Assembly (NCBI RefSeq): GCF_002257695.2
Contig: NZ_CP155571.1
Strand: one strand, 5' to 3'
Length of the DNA: 64,000 nucleotides
Origin: Sporomusa acidovorans
GTDB lineage: Bacteria; Bacillota; Negativicutes; Sporomusales; Sporomusaceae
This document shows, piece by piece, positions 1 through 9,183 of the stretch. Numbering within the stretch: the stretch's first letter is position 1; every line of letters begins with the position of its first letter. The notes beneath the pieces were generated by a model that worked only from the letters and a program-made list of their open reading frames with translations, was not told the DNA's origin and ran no database searches. The translations under genes were made by a program, and so were the position numbers.

Positions 1-747
1 TGTTATTTTTTCTTGCTGAATAGTTTGCAGTACTTGAACCGGATCAAACCTATCCTTTATGATTACCGTACCGCCTCTGTATAATAATGTTAACGTTAAA
101 ATGGTCAATGCCCCGCTGTGAAACAGGGGCGCAACGGTGAGCGTTATATCTTCTTCCAAAATGGGTTGGGCTAGTAAGATCTGAGTAATATTCCAAAATG
201 TGTTGGCATGGGTAAGCATTGCCCCTTTTGGCCGGCCAGTGGTTCCTGAGGTGTACAAAATCATATGCACGTCCTCTCCCGGTACATCAAATTCGGGTTC
301 CTGGTCAGCATACTTTAGCAAAAAATCTTCATATCGGATATCATCCTCCAACACCGGGCTGCCAACACTGATCCAACATGAGATAGGTACTCTTTTACGA
401 ATTTCAGAAGCTAATAGCACAAATTCACTTTGATAAAAAAATACCGTAGCGCCGGAATCATTCAGAATATATTCCACTTCCTCCAAACTTAAACGAAAAT
501 TAATGGGAACAAAGATAGCTCCGATCTTAGCGCAGGCAAACATAGCCTCTAAAATCTCATTTCCATTCATTAGAAACACCGCTATTCGGTCGCCTTTTTG
601 AACCCCGGTCTGCACTAACCCATTTGCCAGGCGATTGATCCTACTATTAAATTGATCATATGTCAATTTATGCTGGTTAAATACTAAAGCTACTTTGCCA
701 TGACTCAATTGAGCTCTCTTTACCACCCACTGCCCAATTCCCCTCAC
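1..747 (-). CDS. Acyl-CoA ligase (AMP-forming), N-terminal part
   Basis: The frame is open from a GTG at 747 to the window edge, giving 249 residues of an ANL-superfamily AMP-dependent synthetase. The P-loop signature YTSGTTGRPKGAM lies near residue 175, preceded by the usual N-terminal half (GDRIAVFLMNGNE, GAIFVPINFRLS). Such enzymes join a carboxylic acid to CoA through an acyl-adenylate. GAGAGGA sits seven bases upstream of the GTG, which supports that start. It is the last visible gene of the sigma-54 acyl-CoA operon, 76 bases after the chemoreceptor-like gene, and would give a second route (besides the CoA-transferase) to load the substrate. The C-terminal half and substrate specificity cannot be seen. 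Confidence 0.9.
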   Translation of the reverse strand, partial: MRGIGQWVVKRAQLSHGKVALVFNQHKLTYDQFNSRINRLANGLVQTGVQKGDRIAVFLMNGNEILEAMFACAKIGAIFVPINFRLSLEEVEYILNDSGATVFFYQSEFVLLASEIRKRVPISCWISVGSPVLEDDIRYEDFLLKYADQEPEFDVPGEDVHMILYTSGTTGRPKGAMLTHANTFWNITQILLAQPILEEDITLTVAPLFHSGALTILTLTLLYRGGTVIIKDRFDPVQVLQTIQQEKIT

Positions 748-823
748 GTTTATCCTCTCTTCTTTCGTCGCCTAAAGATAGCTAAAAATTTGCACGATAT
801 TGAAGTACTCTTATGCAAAACAG

Positions 824-1642
824 TTAAAATGTTTTGGAAATTTTTTCAATATCTGCTGCTGATGACGTTAACTGTTGCATAGCTGCCGCTATTTCTTCCG
901 TAGACGCTGCCTGTTTTTCCCCTAAGTCTGCCGTGTTTATTATCGTATCAACCACAAATTTAGTTTCTTTCTGAGCGTTTTGTAAGATACCGCTTATTTC
1001 CTTCACTGACTGAGCACTGTTTACAGCCATTTTACGAATTTCTTCAGCAACTACCGAGAAACCACGCCCCTGTTCCCCTGCCCGGGCAGCCTCAATGGCA
1101 GCATTGAGCCCTAACAAGTTGGAATTGGCCGCCACATTGCTGATAAACCTTAAAATATCGCTGGTTTTATCAATCCAGGCCAGAACATTCTCTCCGCCTT
1201 TTCTTATCTTGATCAAAAATTCAGCCAATTGGTTCGCTGAATTTGCCAATTTTTCTAAGGTGGCGCTTATTTCCTGAGATGACGCCGCTATAATTTGAGC
1301 AGCGTCTTGCAGTGCCGCTTGTGTTTTATAGCTGGTAGCCATACCAACGATTCCCGCAAATTGCCCATCATCCTCGAAAATTGGATAAATCGTTGAGCAA
1401 AGTTTTATTCCATAAACGTGTTCAGGAATCATACTGCTGACGATTTTCTTTGTGGCTATACATTGCTTAATCGGCCCTGCTGAGGCAATATCTCCAATCT
1501 TAACATTTGTAGTAGAAAAAGTTCGTGGTTGTACGTGATGAAGAAATCGCGCCTCTGCATCGCATACTACGATATCGCAATCAAGTGCACTTATATTTTT
1601 AAAAACCTCAGCGGAAGCAATAATTGCTTCCAATTTCTTCAT
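824..1642 (-). CDS. Soluble methyl-accepting-chemotaxis-like signalling protein
   Basis: 272 residues with no membrane segment. Residues 1-105 form a small sensor-like domain (DCDIVVCDAEARFLHHVQ, IYPIFEDDGQFAGIVG), reminiscent of a PAS/Cache fold. From about 115 to the end is a short MCP signalling hairpin with the conserved tip AAIEAARAGEQGRGFSVVAE. It is much shorter than a transmembrane MCP (over 500 residues), a form common in Sporomusaceae. AAGGATGATG precedes the ATG, and the gene follows fixX by 29 bases, so it belongs to the acyl-CoA operon. A paralogue lies at 21888-22542. It probably couples catabolic state, or an internal ligand, to CheA; the ligand is unknown. Confidence 0.85.
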   Translation of the reverse strand: MKKLEAIIASAEVFKNISALDCDIVVCDAEARFLHHVQPRTFSTTNVKIGDIASAGPIKQCIATKKIVSSMIPEHVYGIKLCSTIYPIFEDDGQFAGIVGMATSYKTQAALQDAAQIIAASSQEISATLEKLANSANQLAEFLIKIRKGGENVLAWIDKTSDILRFISNVAANSNLLGLNAAIEAARAGEQGRGFSVVAEEIRKMAVNSAQSVKEISGILQNAQKETKFVVDTIINTADLGEKQAASTEEIAAAMQQLTSSAADIEKISKTF

Positions 1643-1671
1643 ATATCATCATCCTTATTACTTATTTGGGT

Positions 1672-1962
1672 TCAACCGCAGCGAAAGGCCACTCCGAATG
1701 TCCCCCGCGGATAAGTCCACTTGATAATTCCCTTGTCTTTGCAAACCACCCGGCATGTACCGCATTCCAGGCAGCCGGCGTAATCAAAGTTGACTTCACC
1801 GCCCTTTAGGGTATATAACACAGCGGGACAAACGACCAGACACGGCTTTTCCTTGCAGGTAGCACAAATAGCTTTATCAAGCACAATATGAGCTTCGTCT
1901 TCGTCAACGGCGAACTTATTGATCCCGAGAAGTTCTTCCGGTGAAAGTTTTTTGATTGTCAT
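1672..1962 (-). CDS. fixX: Ferredoxin-like protein FixX
   Basis: 96 residues from an ATG that overlaps the fixC stop codon (ATGA). A longer reading from 1983 is possible but ignores this coupling. Two Cys clusters are visible, CATCKEKPCLVVC and CLECGTCRVVC, fitting the iron-sulphur partner of FixC. The C-terminal WTYPRGTFGVAFRCG block is typical of FixX/CaiX. The protein passes electrons from the ETF to quinone together with FixC, as the separate-subunit counterpart of the mitochondrial ETF:quinone oxidoreductase ferredoxin domain. Confidence 0.95.
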   Translation of the reverse strand: MTIKKLSPEELLGINKFAVDEDEAHIVLDKAICATCKEKPCLVVCPAVLYTLKGGEVNFDYAGCLECGTCRVVCKDKGIIKWTYPRGTFGVAFRCG

Positions 1963-3242
1963 ATGGCTTTGAACCCCCTCCAACCATCGGCAAGCAACTG
2001 CCCGAAAGTAACATGCTTTTTCAGAACTTTTAACATAGCCTTATCCATCCGTTCAGGCAGTTTGCCATCCACGGCGAATAGAACTTTCATCATCTCATTC
2101 GCCATTGCAGGATACACGGAAACCATGCGCCTGTTGCTCATGAGTTCATGGAAATTGGCGTACAATTTCATGGTTGGCAGCAAATCCAGGTCTTGCAATT
2201 CTTTAACGTAAGCGGGACCCACGTTGCTTACATTCTCATTTTTCATAATGGCGCGGGCGGCTGCCACACCGCTCACTATAGCAAGATCGATACCCCGGAT
2301 GATCGTACCTGTGTTAACCACCATACCGGCGGCGTCACCGACCAGTATTAGCCCGTCCTTGAACAGTGTCTTGGGCATAGCATGGTAACCGACCTCAGGA
2401 ACAAGATGTGCGCCATATTCTATGGTTGTACCATCTTTGACCAGCGGATAGATTGCCGGGTGCATTTTTAACTCTTGTACAATCTCATGGATGGATTTCC
2501 CATGAGAGGCAAGGTCTGCGGGATTTAATACGACACCCAGTGAAACACTGCTCTTGTTCGTATATAAAAAACCGCCGCCAAGCACTCCGTCCCCACAGCC
2601 TATCAATACCCGGGCTGCTCCTTCATTGCCGTTTAAGTTAAAGCGATCTTCAATAACTTTTTCCGGCAATTCAATAACTTCTTTTGCTCCCACGCCAACG
2701 TTTTGGGCAGCAATATCGTCCCGCAAGCCGGCTTTTTGCGCAATAAAGGAATTTACACCGTCAGCAGCAATGACCACTGTTGCATAAATCTCGTCGTCCC
2801 CTGCCTTAACGCCAACGACTTTTCCGTCAGTTTCAATGAGTTCGTCAACCAGGATGCCAGGTGCCAGCATAGCACCCTGAGCTTCTGCCTGACCTGCAAA
2901 CCATTCGTCAAAAGGTGCCCGCAGCACGGAATACGACTGGGGAACTTTTTCCCCAAAATCGTAATCAACATACTCCATTGTCATGGCCCCATTGGCCCCA
3001 AGCATCATAATCTGCTCTTTGACCACTTTTCTTTCAAACGGCGCCTCTTGATACAGACCGGGTTCGACCAGTTCCAAGGCATACGTATACAGCCGGCCGC
3101 CAGTAACATTTTTACTGCCTGCACTTGTACCTCGCTCTACCAACAGAACGCTTTTGCCATTCTTGGCCAGTACATAGGCGCAGGCGGTGCCGGCCGGGCC
3201 GGCACCGATAATTATCGCATCAAATTTTTCATCAGACGACAT
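1959..3242 (-). CDS. fixC: ETF:quinone oxidoreductase flavoprotein FixC
   Basis: 427 residues, the expected size. The N-terminal FAD motif is IIGAGPAGTACAYVLAKNG, followed by an E-R dinucleotide-binding strand end (LLVERG), and a second FAD motif DGLILVGDAAGMV lies near residue 300. It takes electrons from EtfAB and, with FixX, feeds them to the membrane quinone pool. It sits directly downstream of etfA (32-base gap) and is translationally coupled to fixX. Its place behind two acyl-CoA dehydrogenases suggests quinone-linked oxidation of an acyl-CoA rather than crotonyl-CoA bifurcation, though a Fix-type bifurcating complex cannot be ruled out. Confidence 0.95.
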   Translation of the reverse strand: MSSDEKFDAIIIGAGPAGTACAYVLAKNGKSVLLVERGTSAGSKNVTGGRLYTYALELVEPGLYQEAPFERKVVKEQIMMLGANGAMTMEYVDYDFGEKVPQSYSVLRAPFDEWFAGQAEAQGAMLAPGILVDELIETDGKVVGVKAGDDEIYATVVIAADGVNSFIAQKAGLRDDIAAQNVGVGAKEVIELPEKVIEDRFNLNGNEGAARVLIGCGDGVLGGGFLYTNKSSVSLGVVLNPADLASHGKSIHEIVQELKMHPAIYPLVKDGTTIEYGAHLVPEVGYHAMPKTLFKDGLILVGDAAGMVVNTGTIIRGIDLAIVSGVAAARAIMKNENVSNVGPAYVKELQDLDLLPTMKLYANFHELMSNRRMVSVYPAMANEMMKVLFAVDGKLPERMDKAMLKVLKKHVTFGQLLADGWRGFKAI

Positions 3243-3274
3243 AATGTTCCCCCATTTTTATGAGTCTTGCCAAT

Positions 3275-4204
3275 TTATTTTTTTTGCAGGGCAGCAGTCA
3301 GCAAGGGTACCACTTTATACAAATCCCCTACAATCCCGTAATCGGCTGCTTCAAATATCGGGGCTTTTTCATTGCTGTCAATAGCAACAATGATTTTGGA
3401 ATCCCTAATGCCGACCACATGCTGTACCTGACCGGAAATTCCCATACCAATATACAGCTCAGGTTTGACTTTCTGCCCGGAAATACCGATATAGCGTTCA
3501 TTAGGCAACCAATGATAATCTTCAGCGATACCGCGAGTGCAGCCAATTTCAGCGCCAACTGCGCTTGCCAGTTGCTCCGCTCTATACAGATCTTCTTGCT
3601 TAGCTAAACCGCGTCCAACGCAGACTATCCTATTAGCAGTTACAATGTCAGCCCCTTCGTGGACAATTGGGCAAACATTGCTAATCGTAACCCGGGAATC
3701 TTCATTCGCAACTTCGACAGTAGTAATTTCACATCGGGCGGCGTCAGCAGCTTCGGCAAAAGTCCGGGGCGGTATCGTAACTAGGGCCGGCAGGGCGGTT
3801 GCCTCAGTACGCACAGCTAAACCGCCGTACATCAGCCGCATAGTTTCAATTGCCTCATTCGCGTATTGAATGCTTAACGCATCGGTAACAAGACCGGCTT
3901 TTAGAATTGCCGCTACTTTGGCAGCAAGATCTTTGCCGCGCAATGTAGCGCCTACTAACATGACACTGGCTTGTTCTTTGTCTAACATATCAGCAATAGC
4001 GGCAGCATAACTTTCAGGCCAAGGATTAGCTCCTTTTAACAGGAAAACTTTATCGGCCCCGGCACTGGCCAAGCATTGTACAGCTTCGTCATTGAGTGTG
4101 ATTATATTAACAGGTTGCTGCATGGTTTTTTTAAGTTCCTGACCGGCAGTCAGCAGTTGTCTGGCAACAACGCTATCTTCTGAGTAAATCCAAATTCCTG
4201 GCAT
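3275..4204 (-). CDS. etfA: Electron transfer flavoprotein alpha subunit
   Basis: 309 residues. The C-terminal FAD-binding region of the family is clear: GLAKQEDLYRAEQLASAVGA, ISGQVQHVVGIRDSKIIVAI and APIFEAADYGIVGDL. The N-terminal half is the variable, pseudo-adenosine-binding domain. It pairs with EtfB directly upstream (26-base gap) to collect electrons from the acyl-CoA dehydrogenases and deliver them to FixC/FixX. The name fixB would also be valid because of the fixCX neighbours. Confidence 0.95.
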   Translation of the reverse strand: MPGIWIYSEDSVVARQLLTAGQELKKTMQQPVNIITLNDEAVQCLASAGADKVFLLKGANPWPESYAAAIADMLDKEQASVMLVGATLRGKDLAAKVAAILKAGLVTDALSIQYANEAIETMRLMYGGLAVRTEATALPALVTIPPRTFAEAADAARCEITTVEVANEDSRVTISNVCPIVHEGADIVTANRIVCVGRGLAKQEDLYRAEQLASAVGAEIGCTRGIAEDYHWLPNERYIGISGQKVKPELYIGMGISGQVQHVVGIRDSKIIVAIDSNEKAPIFEAADYGIVGDLYKVVPLLTAALQKK

Positions 4205-4230
4205 ATTTATTACCCCTTTCCTCTATCCCT

Positions 4231-5007
4231 CTAGCACAGGCCCTCTTTGGCAAGACTGGCAACTAGTTTAGCGACATTGTAGGCTTGATCGTCATCTTTA
4301 AAGATGACTTTTTTCCGATCCATGACATAACCTTTGATGGCCAGGCAGCGTACTTTAGGGAATAATTCCTCGGCCGCCATACCAAGATCGGTTACCTTTA
4401 CTTCCGCTGACGGCTTTTTAGCTGCAGCCATAACCTGTTTTAACCCAGGTATGCGCGGTTTGTTGATTTCCGGTAAGACACTAATAACCGCAGGCCCTGT
4501 GACAGTTACTTCTTCGGTGCAATCACCTAGTTTGCGGGTAGCAACCACTTGACCGCCGTCAATCGTAAGCTTTTGCACAAAGGTAACAGCCGGAATCCCC
4601 AGCAAAGCAGCCAATCTGGGGGCTGTCTGCTGACTATAGGAATCAGAACTGCCTTCGCCGCACAGAATTAAATCATACTGTCCGATCTTTTTTATGGCGG
4701 CGGCTAATACATTGGCTGTTACAAATGCATCGGCCTGTTCGGCTGCTGCGTCACCAATCCAATATACCTTATCAAGACCCCTGGACAGAGCATCTTTTAA
4801 CGATTGTTTAACGGCAGCAGTGCCAAAAGTAACTGCTTCCACGCAGGCACCCTGCTGCTCCGCTAAAAGCGCTCCCGCTTCTATCGCATTTTTGTCATAA
4901 TCGCTGATTTTATATTTAGCTCTGCCGGTATCGAGAGAAAGATCTCCCGCTATTTTAATGTCTTGTTCATCCAATACCCATTTGTAGCAAACAAGAAGCT
5001 TTTCCAT
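4231..5007 (-). CDS. etfB: Electron transfer flavoprotein beta subunit
   Basis: 258 residues matching EtfB/FixA in length and in motifs: LVCYKWVLDEQDI at the start, SDYDKNAIEAGALLAEQ, and DLILCGEGSSDSYSQQTAPRLA, which forms the nucleotide-binding core. It is the small ETF subunit and binds AMP, or a second FAD in bifurcating types. It starts 79 bases after the stop of the upstream acyl-CoA dehydrogenase, the widest gap in this operon. The short inverted repeat GAGAGAATG/CATTCTCTC near 5030-5050 could be an internal processing or attenuation site. Confidence 0.95.
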   Translation of the reverse strand: MEKLLVCYKWVLDEQDIKIAGDLSLDTGRAKYKISDYDKNAIEAGALLAEQQGACVEAVTFGTAAVKQSLKDALSRGLDKVYWIGDAAAEQADAFVTANVLAAAIKKIGQYDLILCGEGSSDSYSQQTAPRLAALLGIPAVTFVQKLTIDGGQVVATRKLGDCTEEVTVTGPAVISVLPEINKPRIPGLKQVMAAAKKPSAEVKVTDLGMAAEELFPKVRCLAIKGYVMDRKKVIFKDDDQAYNVAKLVASLAKEGLC

Positions 5008-5086
5008 GGTTTACCCCTTTCATTATGTGTGGGAGAAAGAGCATTCTCTCCCACACTGTCATTAATTCAACATAATACGGCTTTGT

Positions 5087-6226
5087 TTATGCTAACAGAT
5101 TTTTAGCAATACTTTTCTCAGGAAAATCAAAAGAACTGTTATTGACAATAACTCCTTTAATATCACGATAGAAGCGAGAAGCTACCATCTCCTGGCTGTA
5201 GCCGTAACCACCTTCGATCTGAATCACATCAATCAAAGCACTTTGCCCGATACGGGCAGCAAATAACTTGATCATAGCCGCTTCAACAGAAAACGGCTCG
5301 CCATTTTCCAAAAGGACAGCAGTATCATATACAGTTAAGCGTAGCATATGAATATGGGCAGCCATTTCGGCCAGCATGGTTTGAATGGCCGGAAAACTAG
5401 CGATGGGGCGGCCGAATTGAATTCTTTGTTTACCGTATTTCACGGCATCTTCCATAGCTGCTTGCGCAATACCTAAAACCATGGCACCTTCCGCAATATT
5501 GGCAGCAGCCTGTGCTTTAGCTGCAATGGCCAAGCCTTTGCCTTCTGTACCTAGCAAGTTTGCAGCCGGTACTTTTACTTGATCGAATATTAATTCCGCC
5601 GATTGGCAGCCGCGAAGTCCCATATTATCAATCGTCCGCGCAACTGACAAGCCTTGTGCGGTGCCGTCCACAATAAAAGCGCTCATTCCCTCAGCACCTG
5701 CTTCTGCATTGGTCTGAGCGATCACAATATATACGCCGGCAACCCCACCATTAGCCACATAACATTTACGTCCTGTTAATATGTAATGATCGCCGTCTTT
5801 GACGGCTACTAATTTGTGCTCACCAACACCAAGAGCATTTTCCGGTTCGTTAAGAGCAAAGGCCCCCAGTTTCTCACCCTGACATAATGCTTTCAAATAG
5901 GTTTGTTTTTGCTCCTCAGATCCCCAAGAATTGATACTGTAAGCAGCCAGTGAAGCATGGTTAAGCAAAATAGCCGCCACCGCACCACTAACTCGGGAAA
6001 TCTCTTCAATAATTAAGGCATAGCTAAGATAACCGGCCTCAGCGCCACCAAATTTACCTGGTAAAAAAATGCCTAGAAAATCTTGTTCAACCATTTTCTT
6101 TACAATATCTGCCGGATATGCTCCTGTATTGTCGATTTCTGCAGCCACCGGCGCTACACATTCCTCGGCAAATTCCCGGGCATTTTGCTGAATTAGTTGT
6201 TGTTCTTCTGTCAATACGTAGCTCAT
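5087..6226 (-). CDS. Acyl-CoA dehydrogenase family protein lacking the usual catalytic Glu
   Basis: 379 residues with the family layout: N-terminal helical domain, beta domain (GAFALNEPENALG, GMSAFIVDGTAQGLS) and C-terminal helical domain (RIQFGRPIASFPAIQTMLAEM). The C-terminal block that normally carries the catalytic base as YEGT reads KGVIVNNSSFDFPEK here, so Asn363 stands where the neighbouring paralogue has Glu363. The isovaleryl-CoA-type alternative Glu position is also not a Glu. It may be a structural partner of the adjacent dehydrogenase in a heteromer, or act on an unusual substrate. It follows that paralogue by 32 bases. Confidence 0.9.
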   Translation of the reverse strand: MSYVLTEEQQLIQQNAREFAEECVAPVAAEIDNTGAYPADIVKKMVEQDFLGIFLPGKFGGAEAGYLSYALIIEEISRVSGAVAAILLNHASLAAYSINSWGSEEQKQTYLKALCQGEKLGAFALNEPENALGVGEHKLVAVKDGDHYILTGRKCYVANGGVAGVYIVIAQTNAEAGAEGMSAFIVDGTAQGLSVARTIDNMGLRGCQSAELIFDQVKVPAANLLGTEGKGLAIAAKAQAAANIAEGAMVLGIAQAAMEDAVKYGKQRIQFGRPIASFPAIQTMLAEMAAHIHMLRLTVYDTAVLLENGEPFSVEAAMIKLFAARIGQSALIDVIQIEGGYGYSQEMVASRFYRDIKGVIVNNSSFDFPEKSIAKNLLA

Positions 6227-6258
6227 GCGTTCCCCTCCTATTCTTTATCACCTGTTTT

Positions 6259-7401
6259 TTAAGACCGCAGCAGATGTCCTGAAATGACAATTCGTTGAAC
6301 CTGATTTGTGCCTTCATAAATTTGCGTCACCTTAGCATCCCGCATGAGTTTTTCAACAATAGAATCCTGAGAATAGCCAAAAGATCCCATCAACCCAACG
6401 GCAGTGGCGGCTACCTGCATGGCCGTATCAGTCGCAAAGGTTTTCGCGATAGCCGCTTCCTTGGTATAAGGCAATCCGGCTTCTTTCAGGCGGAACACAT
6501 TACGCACAAGCTGTCTGGCCGCCTCAACCTGAATTTGCATATCGGCTATTTTAAAAGCAACAGCCTGGTGGGCTGCCAACGGCTTACCGTTAATGTCCAA
6601 ACGTTCTTTAACATAGCTAATCGCTTCATCCAAAGCTCGTTGAGCTATTCCTACCCCGATGCTTGCAACCATCGGACGTCCCAAATCCAGCGTTTTCATG
6701 GCAATTTTCATGCCTTCGCCTTCTTTGCCCAGCAGATGGCCTTTAGGTATCCTTACATTTTTCAGCAACAATTCCACCGTATTGGAACTGCGGATGCCCA
6801 TTTTGTGTTCTACCGCGCCAACAGTCAGCCCCTCACGCTCTTTTTCCACAACAAATGCGCTAAGGCCCTTAGCCTTTTTACCGGGATCGGTTGATGCAAT
6901 GATCACCATGATATCGGCATAACCGCAAGTAGTCGCAAAACACTTCGTTCCGTTAAGGACCCATTCATCTCCATCTAATTTTGCAATAGTGGAAACAGCA
7001 CCGGCATCAGACCCTGCTCCCGGCTCTGTAAGGGCGAAACCTCCCAATCCTCCACTGACAAGGCGACCAAAAAATAGTTTCTTTTGTTCAGCATTGCCAG
7101 CAATTATGACAGGATAGGCGCTTAGGCCATTACCGTTAAGTGTTGTCGCAAATGCAGCGCAACCATAACCCCACTCTTCCACAACCACCGACTGGGCAAC
7201 AGAATCATAACCGGGTCCACCGTATTCCGCCGGCACAGCCATACAATTCAGTCCAACCTTTTTGGCCTCTTCGAAAATAAACATCGGAAACTCGCCAGTC
7301 TTGTCATATTCACCCGCTGCCGGAATGATGTGCTGTTTTGTAAAGTCACGGGCTAACTGCTGTAATCTTTGTTGCTCAACAGTAAGAGATTTATCAACCA
7401 T
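6259..7401 (-). CDS. Acyl-CoA dehydrogenase
   Basis: 380 residues, a complete short-chain-type acyl-CoA dehydrogenase. The FAD/substrate loop GGFALTEPGAGSDAG is near residue 125. The C-terminal catalytic motif QIYEGTNQVQRIVISGHLL is intact, with Glu363 as the expected base. It introduces an alpha,beta double bond into an acyl-CoA and reduces EtfAB. It lies 7 bases downstream of the CoA-transferase and 32 bases upstream of the second dehydrogenase, so the three are co-transcribed. The natural acyl-CoA cannot be read from the sequence; butyryl-, crotonobetainyl- or branched-chain-like substrates are all possible. Confidence 0.93.
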   Translation of the reverse strand: MVDKSLTVEQQRLQQLARDFTKQHIIPAAGEYDKTGEFPMFIFEEAKKVGLNCMAVPAEYGGPGYDSVAQSVVVEEWGYGCAAFATTLNGNGLSAYPVIIAGNAEQKKLFFGRLVSGGLGGFALTEPGAGSDAGAVSTIAKLDGDEWVLNGTKCFATTCGYADIMVIIASTDPGKKAKGLSAFVVEKEREGLTVGAVEHKMGIRSSNTVELLLKNVRIPKGHLLGKEGEGMKIAMKTLDLGRPMVASIGVGIAQRALDEAISYVKERLDINGKPLAAHQAVAFKIADMQIQVEAARQLVRNVFRLKEAGLPYTKEAAIAKTFATDTAMQVAATAVGLMGSFGYSQDSIVEKLMRDAKVTQIYEGTNQVQRIVISGHLLRS

Positions 7402-7408
7402 TGTCTCA

Positions 7409-8983
7409 TCAACCTTTCGTCTTTGCTACGATAATTTGCTTGAGTTGTCCCCAGTGTGGCATGAAAATCCCGCTTGGCATTTGTTGCAAATTCGGTGAAA
7501 CTTTAGGTTTAAAGTCCATCAAAGCCAAAATATCTTTTTCCAAATCAATGCCGGGAGCAATCTCCACCAAGGTTACTTGCCCGTCTTCCAGGGTAAATAC
7601 AGCGCGTTCGGTAATATAAACCACGGCCTTGTTATTCTCAGCAGCGTACTTTCCACTAAAAGTAATCTGCTCCACCTGCTTGATGAATTTTTTTTCTTTT
7701 CCCTCCTGGATAATGCTAAGTTTGCCATCTTCAATGGCAACTTTGAGCCCCTTTGCAGTAAAGGTACCGCAATAGACTACTTTTTTCGCTCCTTGGCTAA
7801 CATTGATAAAACCGCCGGGACCCATGGCCCGCCCTTTAAATTTGCTAACATTAACATTTCCTGCTTCATCTGCCTGCGCCAATCCCAAAAATGCCACATC
7901 AAGACCGCCGCCATCATAAAAATCAAACTGATTGGCATGGCCGATTACGGCTTCCCCGTTATACGACTGGCCAAAATGCGGCAGACTGGCCGGTACTCCG
8001 CCAATTCCGCCTGCCTCTGTAGTAAAAGTCATCATGTCTGAAACTTTTTCCTCAGCTCCTACAGCGGCGATGTCACTGGGGATTCCCACACCAAGGTTAA
8101 CAATAGCGTTCGGTACTAACTCCATGGCAGCGCGCCGGGCAATAATCTTACGTTCTGTCAGGGGAAGTTCCGGAATACTGTCCAAAGGCACCTTAATGTC
8201 GCCGCAAAATACAGGATTAAAATACAGTCCTTCGGTTTGCCAACAACATCTTTGATCTGTAGCCACAACAATGTGATCCACTAAGATGCCGGGAACCTTA
8301 ACATCTCTCGGATGCAGCGAACCGGCTTTGGCCAGATATTCCACCTGCGCAATCACTATGCCGCCATTATTCTTAACAGCTTGTGCCAACTCCAGCATTT
8401 CGAGCATAACCGACTCTTTCTCGGTAGTAAGATTACCGTTTTCATCAGCAGTAGTTGCACGGACAATGGCGACATCAATAGGAAATGTCTTATAATACAG
8501 CCATTGTTCACCATCAAATTCCACTAATTGAACGATATCTTCTTTTGTCGCAGAATTCATCTTACCGCCGTCCAGACGCGGATCAACAAAAGTTCCCATT
8601 CCCACCTTGGTTAGCACACCCGGTCTTTTTGCTGCGATTTCACGATAAAGCTGGACAATAACCCCCTGCGGCAAACAGTAGCCTTCAATTTTATTTTCTG
8701 ATACCAGCTTTGACATGGTCGCCGATGAGCCGATATGAGCACCAATCCATCTTTTAATTAAACCTTCATAACCGATTCGAACCGTCCCGCGGTCATGCCA
8801 ATCTCCTGTAGCCGATGAATGTACCAGGGTTAGGTTTTGGGGCTGGCCTGATTCGGTAAATCTTTTTTCAAGAGCCTCCGCAACCTCTTCCGCCCAGCCT
8901 GCAAGACCAAAACCGGTAGTTGCTACAGTCATATTGTCTTTTAATAAGGCCGCTGCCTGATCTGCGGTTATCAATTTAGACAT
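7409..8983 (-). CDS. Fused-subunit acyl-CoA:carboxylate CoA-transferase
   Basis: 524 residues covering both family I CoA-transferase domains in one chain, as in YdiF/propionate CoA-transferase. The alpha-like half is about 1-270 (MTVATTGFGLAGWAEEV near the start). The beta-like half follows with IVNLGVGIPSDIA and FTTEAGGIGGVPA, whose Glu is the predicted CoA-thioester-forming residue. It moves CoA from a donor such as acetyl-CoA to the substrate acid. It is the first gene after the sigma-54 promoter at 9034-9049 and the entry point to the dehydrogenase/ETF/FixCX operon. Confidence 0.93.
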   Translation of the reverse strand: MSKLITADQAAALLKDNMTVATTGFGLAGWAEEVAEALEKRFTESGQPQNLTLVHSSATGDWHDRGTVRIGYEGLIKRWIGAHIGSSATMSKLVSENKIEGYCLPQGVIVQLYREIAAKRPGVLTKVGMGTFVDPRLDGGKMNSATKEDIVQLVEFDGEQWLYYKTFPIDVAIVRATTADENGNLTTEKESVMLEMLELAQAVKNNGGIVIAQVEYLAKAGSLHPRDVKVPGILVDHIVVATDQRCCWQTEGLYFNPVFCGDIKVPLDSIPELPLTERKIIARRAAMELVPNAIVNLGVGIPSDIAAVGAEEKVSDMMTFTTEAGGIGGVPASLPHFGQSYNGEAVIGHANQFDFYDGGGLDVAFLGLAQADEAGNVNVSKFKGRAMGPGGFINVSQGAKKVVYCGTFTAKGLKVAIEDGKLSIIQEGKEKKFIKQVEQITFSGKYAAENNKAVVYITERAVFTLEDGQVTLVEIAPGIDLEKDILALMDFKPKVSPNLQQMPSGIFMPHWGQLKQIIVAKTKG

Positions 8984-9033
8984 TTTATTTGCACTCCTTT
9001 ACAGTTGTTTTATTAATACCAATAAACATATAT

Positions 9034-9049
9034 AGCATATCTTGTGCCA
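9034..9049 (-). promoter_or_regulatory. Sigma-54 (-24/-12) promoter of the acyl-CoA operon
   Basis: On the minus strand it reads TGGCACAAGATATGCT, matching the consensus TGGCACG-N4-TTGCW with exact GG-to-GC spacing and one change in the -12 box. It lies about 50 bases upstream of the CoA-transferase start. Confidence 0.8.
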
Positions 9050-9165
9050 ATCAGTTTTTAATTCGAAAAAGTGAGCAAAACCAATACATAAAAGCATGTT
9101 TACCCACATACTGCCTTGTATTTTTGAACCTTTTTTTACTTTATCTAAATAAAAAAAAGCGGCTA

Positions 9166-9183
9166 TATACCTTTTTTGGTACA
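9166..9183. promoter_or_regulatory. Candidate enhancer dyad TGTACC-N6-GGTACA (site A)
   Basis: TATACC TTTTTT GGTACA, one mismatch from a perfect dyad, centred about 126 bases upstream of the -24 element, a normal distance for a sigma-54 activator site. Related dyads occur at 9357, 22646 and 22688. Confidence 0.5.

Noticed and set aside
2703..3263. Plus-strand open frame of 186 residues
   Set aside because: It lies opposite fixC, whose protein sequence is unmistakable; codon choice is a mirror of the real gene.
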